Origin: Mycolicibacterium elephantis DSM 44368
GTDB lineage: Bacteria > Actinomycetota > Actinomycetes > Mycobacteriales > Mycobacteriaceae
Assembly: GCF_004014805.1 (NCBI RefSeq)
Contig: NZ_ATDN01000020.1
Span: forward strand, 1-64,000
Reading direction: 5' to 3'
Length of the DNA stretch: 64,000 nucleotides
Of this stretch, positions 34,759 to 43,699 are shown one piece after another. Each line of letters begins with the position of its first letter. The first letter of the stretch is position 1. Position numbers and translations under genes: made by a program. The notes beneath the pieces are model-generated. The model had not been told where the DNA came from and did not search any database. It saw only the letters and a list, made by a program, of their open reading frames with translations.

Positions 34759-35442
34759 GTGGCCGGCGGAAGGGGACGGATGGTCCAGGACAGGCCCCGA
34801 TACGGCGAGCAACCGCTGCCGCAGACCGTCGCCGCCGCCGGCGCGATCCGGCGGCTCAGCGGCCTGCTGCTCTCGTTGGAGCATGACCACCCGACCGTCG
34901 ACGCCATGCTGGCGCAGATGGCCGAGTGGGAGCGCGAGCTGGCCGCGGCGGTGCCGCCCGACCCCACTCCGCGGATGGGCCCCGATGGCAACGAAACCCA
35001 GCGTGTCTACCTGGACCACGCGTTCGACATCGGCGCCTACAATCCCTGCTTCCCCGAGTACACCTTCGAGCACCTCGACGACCAGAACGCCTCGGGCCGT
35101 GTCACTTTCCCCGTCGTGTTCGAAGGCCCACCCGGACTGGTACACGGCGGTTACCTCGCCGTCTTCTTCGACTGCGTCACGCAGCATCAGAGTTGCGCCG
35201 CGCGCAGAACCGGCAAGACGCGCTCGCTGACGGTGACGTTCCGCAGGCCGACGCCGATCCTCACCGAGCTGCGTTTCGACGTGGTCCGCGCCGAATCCGA
35301 TGGGCGGGTCACCTCGACGGCGCGGTTGTTACGCGACGACAGCGATGATGAGGTGCTGTGCGTCGGCGAGTTCAGCACCGTGGCGACCTCGCCGGACAAG
35401 CTCTCGGTGGTGGAGTTCGGCAAGCGAGCCACGAGTCCGTGA
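34759..35442 (+). CDS. PaaI-like hotdog thioesterase
   Basis: A protein of about 227 residues with a C-terminal hotdog domain of the PaaI/4HBT type: GPPGLVHGGYLAVFFDCVTQH followed by TVTFRRPTPILTEL. It probably hydrolyses acyl-CoA, releasing CoA from dead-end intermediates. Residues 1-80 form a helical N-terminal extension. Two starts are equally plausible, GTG 34759 and ATG 34780, each after a purine-rich site. The stop overlaps the GntR start (GTGA). Confidence 0.78.
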   Translation: MAGGRGRMVQDRPRYGEQPLPQTVAAAGAIRRLSGLLLSLEHDHPTVDAMLAQMAEWERELAAAVPPDPTPRMGPDGNETQRVYLDHAFDIGAYNPCFPEYTFEHLDDQNASGRVTFPVVFEGPPGLVHGGYLAVFFDCVTQHQSCAARRTGKTRSLTVTFRRPTPILTELRFDVVRAESDGRVTSTARLLRDDSDDEVLCVGEFSTVATSPDKLSVVEFGKRATSP

Positions 35443-36218
35443 CCAGCGTGCAGCGCATCCGCCAGCCCCGCGTGGCCGAGATCGTCGCGTCGCGGCTGCG
35501 CGACGACATCCTGTCGGGCCGGATCAAGGAAGGGGACGTGCTGCCGTCGCAGGACAGCCTGCTCGCCGAGTTCGGTGTCAGCCCGCCGGCCCTGCGTGAG
35601 GCGATCCATCTGTTGGAGACCGACGGGTTGATCTCGGTGCGTCGCGGAAACGTCGGTGGCGCAGTCGTTCATCTGCCGTCGGCCGAGCGCACGGCGCACA
35701 TGATCAGCATGGTGCTGCAGACGCGGTCGGCCACGCCGGCCGACGTCAGCGGCGCGTTGATGCATCTGGAACCGATCTGCGCGGGGATGTGCGCGGCCCG
35801 CGAGGACCGCATGACCGAAGTGGTGCCCTACCTCGAAGACGCAATCCGCACGCAGACCGAAGAGTTCGACAACCTGTCGCGATATGTGCCCAACGCCAGA
35901 CGGTTCCACGAGGCGGTGGTGTCCCGGTGCGGCAACGAGCCGATGATCCTCGTCATCGGATCGCTCGAGTTGATCTGGTCGGCGCACGAATCGTCGGTGT
36001 GGAGCGACGAGGCCAGCCCGGCCGATCCGATGAACCGCAAGGTCATGCGGGCCGCCCTGCGGGACCATCAGCGGCTGCTCGATGCCATCCGCGACGGCAA
36101 CCAGGCCCGTGCGGTGCGGCTGGCGCAGGATCACCTGGCCGCCGCGCGGCGCAACACCCTGGCCGTCGGTGCGGACAAAACCATTGAAGCCAAACTGATC
36201 TCAAACGCCGAGCAATGA
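35439..36218 (+). CDS. GntR family (FadR-like) regulator
   Basis: A 259-residue GntR regulator. The winged-helix part is VAEIVASRLRDDILSGRIKE, then SLLAEFGVSPPALREAIHLL; the C-terminal FCD domain has FHEAVVSRCGNEP and LRDHQRLLDAIRDG. It is translationally coupled to the thioesterase and followed 10 bases later by an EchA gene. It may sense an acyl-CoA and bind the palindrome at 34730. Confidence 0.87.
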   Translation: MTSVQRIRQPRVAEIVASRLRDDILSGRIKEGDVLPSQDSLLAEFGVSPPALREAIHLLETDGLISVRRGNVGGAVVHLPSAERTAHMISMVLQTRSATPADVSGALMHLEPICAGMCAAREDRMTEVVPYLEDAIRTQTEEFDNLSRYVPNARRFHEAVVSRCGNEPMILVIGSLELIWSAHESSVWSDEASPADPMNRKVMRAALRDHQRLLDAIRDGNQARAVRLAQDHLAAARRNTLAVGADKTIEAKLISNAEQ

Positions 36219-36228
36219 AGGAGCCACG

Positions 36229-37110
36229 ATGACGGCCACCGGCGACGACCGCGTCTTGTTCGACGTCGAGCATGAGAAGCGGATCGCGACAATCACACTG
36301 AACAACCCGTCACAGCGCAACTCCTATGACGCGGCGATGCGCGAGACGATCGGTCGCTGCCTGGATCAGGTGGCCGAGGACGACGACATCGTCGTCGTGG
36401 TGCTGCGCGGTGCGGACGGGGTGTTCTCCACCGGTGCCGACATGAACAACGCCTACGGGTGGTACGGCAAGGCGGACGGCGGCGAGAAGGCGCCGGCCAA
36501 GAGCAGGCCCAGCCAGCGCCGGCGGTTGGCGGTGGACCGCAAGTCCTTTGGCTTCTACCACAACCTGATGGGCTTCCCGAAGGTGACGGTGGCCGAGGTC
36601 AGCGGCTACGCGCTCGGCGGCGGCTTCGAGATGGCGCTGATGGCCGACATCGCCGTCATCGCCGAGACCACCAAGATCGGTATGCCGGCAACCCGGTTCC
36701 TCGGCCCGGCGCTGGGCAGCCTGCACATGTTCTTTCACCGACTGGGCCCCGTGCTGGCCCGGCGGTTGCTCTTGACCGGCGACATCATCGAGGCGGGCAC
36801 GATCGCGCACCTCGGGGTCTTCACCGACACGTGCGAGCCCGACGCGGTGGGCGCCAGGGCGCGGTACTGGGCCGAAAAGGTCGCCAAGATGCCCGCCGAC
36901 GGCGTCGTCATCGCCAAGGAGGCGTTCCGTCTCGTCGAACAGAGCCAGGCGTATGCGGGCGAGGAGGTGGCCAGCTACCTGTTCCACGCCTACGGCACGA
37001 ACCTGCAGTTCGCGCCGGGTGAGTTCAACTTCGTCAAGACCCGCGCGCAACACGGCACCAAGGAGGCGTTCCGGCTGCGCGACGAGCACTTCCACGTGCC
37101 CGAGCCCTGA
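36229..37110 (+). CDS. Enoyl-CoA hydratase/isomerase family protein D
   Basis: A 293-residue crotonase-fold protein, longer than usual because of an insert after GADGVFSTGADMNNAYG (YGKADGGEKAPAKSRPSQRR). The first catalytic glutamate is kept in ALGGGFEMALMAD, while the second site reads GMPATRFLG and has none. AAGGAG precedes the ATG. It ends the thioesterase-GntR-EchA operon. Confidence 0.83.
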   Translation: MTATGDDRVLFDVEHEKRIATITLNNPSQRNSYDAAMRETIGRCLDQVAEDDDIVVVVLRGADGVFSTGADMNNAYGWYGKADGGEKAPAKSRPSQRRRLAVDRKSFGFYHNLMGFPKVTVAEVSGYALGGGFEMALMADIAVIAETTKIGMPATRFLGPALGSLHMFFHRLGPVLARRLLLTGDIIEAGTIAHLGVFTDTCEPDAVGARARYWAEKVAKMPADGVVIAKEAFRLVEQSQAYAGEEVASYLFHAYGTNLQFAPGEFNFVKTRAQHGTKEAFRLRDEHFHVPEP

Positions 37111-37190
37111 GCCTGGCCCTCACCTATTCGCCGCGATACATAAGCTGCTATTTTTGTAACGTCGATAACCCCCCAGCGCGAGGATCCAAC

Positions 37191-38366
37191 ATGCCCACTC
37201 CCGTCATCGTCGGTGCCACCAGGACAGCGATCGGTCGCTCGTTCAAGGGAGCCCTGGTGAACACCCCACCCGAGGCGCTGATCACGACGGTCCTCCCTGA
37301 GGTGGTCCGGCGCTCGGGGATCGACCCGAGCGCCATCGACGACATCATCTTCGCTGAATCCCATTACGGCGGCGGCGATCTCGCTCGTTACGCGGCGACC
37401 GCGACAGGGATGGAACACGTCCCGGGCCAGTCGGTGAACCGGCACTGCGCGGGCAGCCTCACCGCGATCGGCAACGCCGCGGCACAGATCGGTTCCGGGA
37501 TGGAGCGCGCGTTGATCGCCGGTGGTGTCCAGTCGCTGTCGATGACGCCGCTGACGAACCAGCGCATCCCCGGCCCGGAGCTGAAGTTCGAGGAGCGGTG
37601 GATGCCGCCCACCCACGTCGAGACGCCGGACGCGCCGTGCAAGGACATGTCGATCACGGTCGGGTGGAACACCGCGCAGACGGTCGGCATCACCCGCGAG
37701 GAGATGGACGCCTGGGCCGCACGGTCGCACCAGCGCGCCATCGCGGCGATCGACGCCGGCAAGTTCGTCGAGGAGATCGTTCCGCTGAAGGTGCAGCAGC
37801 CCGACGGATCGGTCGTCGACTTCAGCGTCGACGAGCATCCCCGCCGCGACACCACCGTCGAGAAGCTGGCTGGGCTCAAGGTTCTGCACCCCGAGATCGA
37901 AGGCTTCTCGATCACCGCGGGCAACAGCAGCGGCACCAATGACGCGGCCGCCGCGGTGGCACTGGTCGACAGCGCCTTCGCCGACGCGGAGAACCTGACC
38001 AAGATGGCGACGGTGAAGGCATGGGCCGCAGCCGGTGTCGCGCCGCGCGACTGCGGGCTCGGCGCGGTCAAGGTGATCGGCAAGGTGCTGGACCGGGCCG
38101 GGCTGAAACCGTCCGACGTGACGCTGTGGGAGATCAACGAGGCGTTCGCCTCGGTGCCGATCGCGGCGTGCCGCGAGTACGGCCTCGACGAGGAGCTGGT
38201 GAACTTCTCCGGAAGTGGTTGCAGCCTCGGCCATCCCATCGCCGCCTCGGGTGCGCGGATGGTGACCACGCTCGTCTACGAACTGCAGCGACGCGGCGGC
38301 GGCATCGGGGTGGCCGCGATGTGCGCCGGCGGCGGCCAGGGCGGCGCGGTCGTCATCGAGGTCTAG
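37191..38366 (+). CDS. Acetyl-CoA acyltransferase (thiolase), FadA5-like length
   Basis: A 391-residue thiolase. The nucleophilic cysteine lies in NRHCAGSLTAIG (serine-leucine replaces the common GSG), and the rest of the site is EINEAFASVP, GHPIAASGAR and CAGGGQGG. Length equals FadA5 of the cholesterol pathway, though sequence identity looks moderate. It stands alone, with its own 80-base upstream region, and is convergent with a TetR gene across a long hairpin. Confidence 0.86.
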   Translation: MPTPVIVGATRTAIGRSFKGALVNTPPEALITTVLPEVVRRSGIDPSAIDDIIFAESHYGGGDLARYAATATGMEHVPGQSVNRHCAGSLTAIGNAAAQIGSGMERALIAGGVQSLSMTPLTNQRIPGPELKFEERWMPPTHVETPDAPCKDMSITVGWNTAQTVGITREEMDAWAARSHQRAIAAIDAGKFVEEIVPLKVQQPDGSVVDFSVDEHPRRDTTVEKLAGLKVLHPEIEGFSITAGNSSGTNDAAAAVALVDSAFADAENLTKMATVKAWAAAGVAPRDCGLGAVKVIGKVLDRAGLKPSDVTLWEINEAFASVPIAACREYGLDEELVNFSGSGCSLGHPIAASGARMVTTLVYELQRRGGGIGVAAMCAGGGQGGAVVIEV

Positions 38367-38414
38367 ATTTCGGTGCGCCAACGATCGCTGAGCGCTGGTT
38401 AGCGCACCGAAATC
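38366..38414. terminator. Long hairpin between convergent thiolase and TetR genes
   Basis: A perfect 13-bp stem pairs 38366-38378 (GATTTCGGTGCGC) with 38402-38414. The loop contains CGCTGAGCGCT, which can instead pair with AGCGCTCAGCG just downstream, giving two competing folds. Likely a bidirectional terminator. Confidence 0.75.
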
Positions 38415-38421
38415 GCAGCGC

Positions 38422-39153
38422 TCAGCGCTTCTTCTTCGCCGACTTGGCCTTCTTGTTGGCCTCGATCAGCCGCTCGGCATGACCGAGGATGCATTCCAGG
38501 CCGTACTCGAAGTTTCGCTCGTCGGCGGCGCCGATGTGATGGCCCTTCTCGGTGACCATGGCGAGCAGTGGTGTGCTCTCGGCATCGATGGTCATGGTGT
38601 CCTCGATGTCCGCGGGTCCCTCGTTGGCCGCCAGGTTCTTCTCCCGCAGCCGGTGCAACACCACCGACCCGCGCACGTGAACCGACACCGCGGAGTAGGT
38701 GTCGAAAGCCTCCTCGGGTGACAGCCCCGCCTCGACCAGGCTGGCGATCGCCTTCTCGACCTCTTGCACACCCAGCTTGGCCGCGCGGGGGCTCAGCGCC
38801 GACCGGATGAGGATCAGGTCGCACAAGATGGGATTGCCCACGAAGGTCTTTCGCATGGTGCGCGCATGGTTGCGCAACGTCTCGCGCCAGTCCTTGGCCT
38901 CGACATAGGGCGTCGCGAAAACGTACTGCCGCAACGCGCGGTCGGTCATCGCGTTGAGCAACTCGTCCTTCTTGCGGAAGTACCAGTAGATGCTCGTGAC
39001 GCCGACGCCGAGGTGCTTGCCGAGCAGCGGCATGGACAGGTTGTCGATGCCCACTTGTTCGGCGAGCTCGAAGGCCCCCTTGATGATGTCCTCTGGATTG
39101 ATGGACCCGCGCTCGCGTCGCTGACGCTTCTCGGCGGTCGCCTGCCTTGCCAC
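38422..39153 (-). CDS. TetR regulator, paralogue 1 (candidate ACTGTAA-operator binder)
   Basis: A 243-residue TetR protein with a basic N-terminal arm and HTH ending GVGVTSIYWYFRKKDELL. It is strongly similar along its length to the TetR at 61486-62127, including NPILCDLILIR and VSVHVRGSVVLHRL. GTG 39153 has GGAGG six bases upstream. The C-terminus is lysine-rich (KKAKSAKKKR). The degenerate operator at 39333 lies in the 234-base gap to the divergent EchA-SDR-aldolase operon. Confidence 0.87.
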   Translation of the reverse strand: MARQATAEKRQRRERGSINPEDIIKGAFELAEQVGIDNLSMPLLGKHLGVGVTSIYWYFRKKDELLNAMTDRALRQYVFATPYVEAKDWRETLRNHARTMRKTFVGNPILCDLILIRSALSPRAAKLGVQEVEKAIASLVEAGLSPEEAFDTYSAVSVHVRGSVVLHRLREKNLAANEGPADIEDTMTIDAESTPLLAMVTEKGHHIGAADERNFEYGLECILGHAERLIEANKKAKSAKKKR

Positions 39154-39332
39154 GAGGGCACCTCCATCGGAATCAGCCGCGCACGCAGCCCCCCGCACAC
39201 GGGGTGGTGGACCTGAATGTACCGGCAGCCGTTCTCTATCTGCGTCTTGGCAGGTAGTCGCCGCTCGGACGTTACCGTCAACCTTACCGGGAGCCATCCG
39301 GTTCGGGGATCCCGCTGCCGTTTCGCTGTTCT

Positions 39333-39349
39333 ACTGTAAGTCCTATAGT
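39333..39349. promoter_or_regulatory. ACTGTAA operator, degenerate copy
   Basis: ACTGTAA-GTC-CTATAGT: the left half matches the exact operators at 54547, 59903 and 63385, the right half differs at two bases. It lies 38 bases upstream of the EchA E start, the same spacing as at the other sites. Confidence 0.65.
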
Positions 39350-39387
39350 AAGCTTTTCTAGCTACTTTGGAAATCGAAAGGCCGAGG

Positions 39388-40149
39388 GTGTCGGACGAAA
39401 TTCTCACGGAACGCCGAGGGCGTGTTCTCGTCATCACAATCAACCGACCGGACGCGCGCAACGCGGTCAACCTCGCGGTCAGCCAGGGTCTGGCCGACGC
39501 GGTCGACGAGCTCGACGCCGACAAGGACCTCTCGGTCGGCGTGCTCACCGGCGCGGGGGGCAACTTCTGCTCCGGTATGGACCTCAAGGCGTTCGCGGCA
39601 GGCGAGCAGGTCGCGATCCCGGGCCGCGGCATCGGCTTCACCGAACGTCCACCGCGCAAGCCACTGATCTCCGCCGTCGAGGGCTATGCGCTGGCCGGCG
39701 GCACCGAGGTCGTGCTCGCGACGGACCTGGTGGTGGCGTCACGGGAAGCGAAGTTCGGTATCCCCGAGGTCAAGCGCGGCCTGGTGGCCGCGGGCGGCGG
39801 GCTGTTGCGGCTGCCGCGCCGCATTCCGTATCAGAAGGCCATGGAACTGGCGTTGACCGGCGACAGCTTCACCGCCGAGCAGGGCGCTGCGTGGGGCTTC
39901 GTCAACGTGGTGACCGAACCTGGCGGCGCGCTGGCCGGAGCGATCGAACTCGCCGAGCGCATCACCGCCAACGGGCCGCTGGCGGTGGCCACCACGAAGG
40001 AAATTCTCGTCAAGTCCGCGGAGTGGAGCGAGGAGGAGATGTGGCAGAAGCAGCTCGAACACATCATTCCCATATTCACCTCCAACGACGCCAAGGAGGG
40101 CGCGCTCGCGTTCGCCGAGAAGCGCCAGCCGAACTGGACCGGCACCTGA
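39388..40149 (+). CDS. Enoyl-CoA hydratase with both catalytic glutamates
   Basis: A 253-residue crotonase-fold protein and the only EchA in the window that keeps both canonical glutamates: ALAGGTEVVLATD and AKFGIPEVKRGL. It is therefore the best candidate for a true enoyl-CoA hydratase. NRPDARNAVN and GAGGNFCSGMDL are also present. GTG 39388 is preferred, with AAAGG seven bases upstream; a TTG at 39367 is possible. It heads an EchA-SDR-aldolase operon behind a degenerate ACTGTAA operator. Confidence 0.88.
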   Translation: MSDEILTERRGRVLVITINRPDARNAVNLAVSQGLADAVDELDADKDLSVGVLTGAGGNFCSGMDLKAFAAGEQVAIPGRGIGFTERPPRKPLISAVEGYALAGGTEVVLATDLVVASREAKFGIPEVKRGLVAAGGGLLRLPRRIPYQKAMELALTGDSFTAEQGAAWGFVNVVTEPGGALAGAIELAERITANGPLAVATTKEILVKSAEWSEEEMWQKQLEHIIPIFTSNDAKEGALAFAEKRQPNWTGT

Positions 40150-40156
40150 CGGCGAC

Positions 40157-40954
40157 ATGGATCTCGGGCTGAAGGACGCAGCGGCCGTCGTGGTCGGCGG
40201 CGGTCGCGGGATGGGGCTGGCGTCGGCGCGTTGCCTGGCCGAGGATGGGGCGCGGGTGGCGGTCGTCGGCCGCACCCAGGCGGTGCTCGACGAGGCCGTC
40301 GAGACGCTGGCCCGATGCGGAAGCCCTGACGCGGTCGGGCTGGTCGCCGACACCACCGACGCCGACGCCATGCAGCGGGTGTTCGACGAGGTCGGCCGGC
40401 GGTGGAACGGTGAGCTCAACGTGCTGATCAACGCCGTGGGCCCGGACGCGGTCGGCACGTTCGAGGATCTGACCGACGACCAGTGGCGCGCGGCGTTCGA
40501 CGGCGGCGTGATGGGCATGGTGCACTGTGTGCGCTCGGCGCTGCCGCTGCTGCGCAACGCGGAATGGGCTCGGATCGTGAACTTTTCGGCGCATTCCACG
40601 CAGCGCCAAAGCGTGATACTGCCCGCCTACACCGCCGCCAAGGCCGCGCTGACCAGCGTTTCGAAGAACCTGTCGTTGCTGCTGGCCCCCGACGAGATCA
40701 TGGTCAACGTGGTGTCGCCGGGCAGCATCGCTTCCGAAGCTCTGCGGGGCTGGGCGGCCTCGGTGGGGGTCGACGGCAACGACCCGTACGCGCTGATGGC
40801 CGCCATCGACGAGCACTTCGGCCATCCGGCGCATCTGCCCCGTGCGGGCTCACCCGACGAGATCGGGCCCGTCGTCGCGTTTCTCGCATCGCGACGGAAC
40901 TCCTACATGACCGGCGCCAACGTCAACGTCGACGGAGGATCTGACTTCACCTGA
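40157..40954 (+). CDS. SDR family oxidoreductase
   Basis: A 265-residue SDR with a modified cofactor motif VVGGGRGMGLASAR, NAVGP in place of NNAG, a serine at NFSAHST and the catalytic YTAAK. It probably oxidises the 3-hydroxyacyl-CoA made by the hydratase upstream, or a ring alcohol. It starts seven bases after the EchA stop and is ten bases from the aldolase-like gene. Confidence 0.83.
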   Translation: MDLGLKDAAAVVVGGGRGMGLASARCLAEDGARVAVVGRTQAVLDEAVETLARCGSPDAVGLVADTTDADAMQRVFDEVGRRWNGELNVLINAVGPDAVGTFEDLTDDQWRAAFDGGVMGMVHCVRSALPLLRNAEWARIVNFSAHSTQRQSVILPAYTAAKAALTSVSKNLSLLLAPDEIMVNVVSPGSIASEALRGWAASVGVDGNDPYALMAAIDEHFGHPAHLPRAGSPDEIGPVVAFLASRRNSYMTGANVNVDGGSDFT

Positions 40955-40964
40955 GGAGGGCATC

Positions 40965-41972
40965 GTGGCTACCGCAACAGATGCGCGTGAGTGGGCGCGA
41001 GAAGCGCTGCGCGGCATCGGAAATTCACTCTACACCCCCTTCTGCGGCGCCGACGGCGACGAGATCGACTGGGATGCCTACCGGACGTTGGTGCGGTACT
41101 GCGTCGGCGAACTGCGCCATCCGCTGTTGTGGTGCACCAGCGGAATCGCCGAGTTCTGGTCGCTGACAATCGATGAGCGCAAGCGCTTGCTCGAGGTGGT
41201 GATCGAGGAGGGCCGCGCGGCCAATCCGGACGTCGTCGTGCAGGCGTGTACCGCCGCGATGTCGGCCAAGGACTGCCTGGAGTTGACGCTGCATGCCCAA
41301 CATGCGGGCGCCGACATCGTCTACATCCAGACGCCGATGATGGAGGTGCACGGCGGGGAAGGGGTGCTGCGCTTCTTCCGCTACATCGCCGACCGCACCG
41401 ACATCGCGCTCGGCATGTTCAACTCGCCGTCATCGGGTTACGTTCTGACACCGGCGGAGTCAGCCCGCATCTATGCCGAGATTCCCGCGGTCTGCGCCAC
41501 CAAGGAAGGTGCGTTTCGGCCGGCGGCGAGCCGTGCGCTGCACGAGTTGGCGCCGGGCCTGGCGATTTGGGAGTGCGACAAGACGGTCTACCGCGCCGGG
41601 TGGCTGCGCGAGGGGATCGTCTGGCCTGCTCAACTCGGCACGGCCGCATATCTTTTCGAGACCCCGCAGCACCGCCCGTTCTCCGAGTACTGGGACTTGA
41701 TCGTCAACGACAAGTTGATCGAGGCCATGGATTACGCGCGCGAGTCCGGGCTGGACCGCTTCGAGATCGACATGGCGTCCTGGTTCACGTGCTATCCCGG
41801 CCGCCCCGACTACTTCACCCACTGGGGTGCGGCGTTCAAGTACGCGGCGTCGGTTCTGGGCCTGCCCATCGGCGCGTATCCGCATTCACGCCCGCCCCAA
41901 GCGGAGTTACCCGCGCAGGCCAAGGACCAGATCGAGGCCGCGTACCGACGGTTCGGGCTGATCGACGCCTGA
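40965..41972 (+). CDS. Dihydrodipicolinate synthase-family aldolase
   Basis: A 335-residue TIM-barrel protein of the DHDPS/N-acetylneuraminate lyase family. The Schiff-base lysine is K180 in VCATKEGAF. The position usually held by the catalytic tyrosine of DHDPS reads MFNSPSSG (phenylalanine 152), so the chemistry is not lysine synthesis. Related enzymes cleave or hydrate keto-acid side chains by retro-aldol reactions. As the last gene after hydratase and SDR, it may cleave the beta-oxidised product. GAGGAGGGCATC precedes the GTG. Confidence 0.8.
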   Translation: MATATDAREWAREALRGIGNSLYTPFCGADGDEIDWDAYRTLVRYCVGELRHPLLWCTSGIAEFWSLTIDERKRLLEVVIEEGRAANPDVVVQACTAAMSAKDCLELTLHAQHAGADIVYIQTPMMEVHGGEGVLRFFRYIADRTDIALGMFNSPSSGYVLTPAESARIYAEIPAVCATKEGAFRPAASRALHELAPGLAIWECDKTVYRAGWLREGIVWPAQLGTAAYLFETPQHRPFSEYWDLIVNDKLIEAMDYARESGLDRFEIDMASWFTCYPGRPDYFTHWGAAFKYAASVLGLPIGAYPHSRPPQAELPAQAKDQIEAAYRRFGLIDA

Positions 41973-42034
41973 GCCCCGCCATGGCGGCGACGTCAGCTAC
42001 GAGTGCCCGACGGGTGATTCGACGCGGGGGATGA

Positions 42035-42069
42035 CCTAGGGGACAGCCGGTTGTCGGCCATCCCCTAGG
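42035..42069. terminator. Bidirectional terminator after aldolase gene
   Basis: A 9-bp stem CCTAGGGGA (42035-42043) pairs with 42061-42069. Inside it a shorter stem GCCG/CGGC closes a 5-base loop. It lies between the aldolase stop and the convergent acidic repeat protein, with a smaller CCTCG/CGAGG hairpin following. Confidence 0.75.
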
Positions 42070-42109
42070 AGTGGTGCCTCGTTGCCGAGGAACCTTCACC
42101 TCAGCCGGT

Positions 42110-43612
42110 TCAGGCGCCGCCGCCCGAGCCGCCGGAACCGTCGCCGCCGGAACCGTCGCCGCCGGAACCGTCACCGCCCGCGCCGGAGCCGGAGCCCGCA
42201 CCGGAACCGGAGCCGCTGCCCAAACCGGAGCCGGCGTCGTCATCGCTACCGTCCTCGGAGCCGTCGTCGCCGTCTTCGGAGCCGTCGTCCTCGCCTTCGG
42301 TCGGGTCGTCGTCCTCCTCGGTGGAGTCGTCGCCCTCGGTCGAGTCTTCGTCCTCCTCGGTCAGATCGTCGCCCTCGCCTTCGGTCGACTCCTCGCTTTC
42401 GCCCTCGGTCGACTCGTCACCGAGACCCGTGTCCTCGTCCTCCCCTTCGGCCGGGCCGTCGTCGGAGCCTTCCTCCTCGCCGGAGCCGTCGGTTCCGCCC
42501 GCGAAGGCCCCCTCGTTATCGCCTGGGGCACTTCCGGTTCCGGCATCGACCTTGAGCGCGAAGGCTTGGCCGGAGCCGGGGATGTCGGTCAACGACGACA
42601 GTCCCGTGCCCGACGCGAGAGCAGTCGCCGCGGCCGGCGGGGCGAGCGCCCCGGCAATCGCGTTGGGAATCTGAACGAAGAAGAAGTCGAAGAAACCCAG
42701 CTCGGCGAACAGTCCCGGGAATTTCTGTGCGGGGAAGTCGGGATCTGTGGTGAAGTCCGGAACGTATCCGTTGAGAAAGGCGTTGAGGACCCTCGCCGGA
42801 AGATTGATCAGTTCGCTTGCCGCCGTGGCGAAGTCGAGGTTCGTCAGCGCTTCGCGGGTGCGGTCGAGAATCTCCATGGCCTGGATGGTCGACGTGACCT
42901 GCGCGGTCAGCAGAGCCCGGCCGAGGTTGCCGATCACGCTGCGGGTCAGAAGCGCATCGGATACTCGCGCAAGGGGATACAGACCGATGGACTCCAGGAA
43001 ATCGCCTGGCACCGCGAAGAGATCGAGCAGGGTCTGCCTGGAGTCACTCAGGAAATTGACCAGGAACCAGACGTTGATCGCGCTGAACGCCTCGACGAAC
43101 TGCCCCTGTGCCAGCCAGGTGGCCGACTGTATCAGCGCTGCCGGCAGCGTCAGGAACGCTTCGAGTTGGGTTTCCCCCAAACTCGCCAGCGCCGCGCCGA
43201 TCGTCGGGCCGTACTTGAACGGGAATTCGACCAGTGCAGTCAGCAGAGGGAGCGGGTTGGTCACCGTCGACACGACGAACTCGAGCAGTTCGGCGGAAAG
43301 CGACGGGCTGAGCAATGCCTCCAACAGCGCGGTCTGCGCGGCCGTCACGTCGATGCTGAGCCGGTTGACGCTGCCGAGCGTGTTGGCGAACGTCTCCTGC
43401 CACACCGTGAGCGGATTGGTGAACGCCGTGAGATTGACGGCTTCCGCGCGGACCTCGGGCATGGTGGGGGTCACCACCAGCGGGTTGACGGCGATCACCC
43501 CGGCGCTCGCCATGGCGACGCCGGCCACCAACAATTTGGTGCCGTGTGAGGCCGATTGTGAACGGACCGGCTCGGCGCACATGGTCGAGCCGGGGCTATG
43601 AGCTAGCTGCAC
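42110..43612 (-). CDS. Secreted protein with helical domain and acidic/Gly-Ser repeat tail
   Basis: A protein of about 500 residues. An N-terminal signal or membrane segment (LLVAGVAMASAGVIAVNPLVV) is followed by a domain of amphipathic helices to about residue 330 (NPLTVWQETFANTLG; WFLVNFLSDSRQTLLDLF). About 120 residues of Asp/Glu-rich repeats (EGEDDD, STEGE units) come next, then about 40 residues of Gly-Ser-Ala repeats. The helical part resembles mycobacterial proteins annotated as GjpA-like outer membrane proteins; this is a weak match. GTG 43612 has GGGAG five bases upstream; an ATG at 43582 is an alternative. The acidic tail could bind calcium or other metals. Confidence 0.7.
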   Translation of the reverse strand: MQLAHSPGSTMCAEPVRSQSASHGTKLLVAGVAMASAGVIAVNPLVVTPTMPEVRAEAVNLTAFTNPLTVWQETFANTLGSVNRLSIDVTAAQTALLEALLSPSLSAELLEFVVSTVTNPLPLLTALVEFPFKYGPTIGAALASLGETQLEAFLTLPAALIQSATWLAQGQFVEAFSAINVWFLVNFLSDSRQTLLDLFAVPGDFLESIGLYPLARVSDALLTRSVIGNLGRALLTAQVTSTIQAMEILDRTREALTNLDFATAASELINLPARVLNAFLNGYVPDFTTDPDFPAQKFPGLFAELGFFDFFFVQIPNAIAGALAPPAAATALASGTGLSSLTDIPGSGQAFALKVDAGTGSAPGDNEGAFAGGTDGSGEEEGSDDGPAEGEDEDTGLGDESTEGESEESTEGEGDDLTEEDEDSTEGDDSTEEDDDPTEGEDDGSEDGDDGSEDGSDDDAGSGLGSGSGSGAGSGSGAGGDGSGGDGSGGDGSGGSGGGA

Positions 43613-43680
43613 TGTTCTCCCGTTTCTGTGAGGTTGCTGTGAACCGGAGCGAAGATTAGCTGAGCCTTCCCTAATTAACA

Positions 43681-43699
43681 ATAGGGTTCATTTACCTAA
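43681..43699. promoter_or_regulatory. Weak iron-box-like dyad
   Basis: On the minus strand the 19 bases read TTAGGT-N7-ACCCTAT, with 12 of 19 positions matching the IdeR consensus as I recall it. CCCTA/TAGGG and ACCTA/TAGGT inverted repeats surround it. It is 69 bases upstream of the acidic protein start. The match is too weak to assert IdeR control. Confidence 0.3.
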
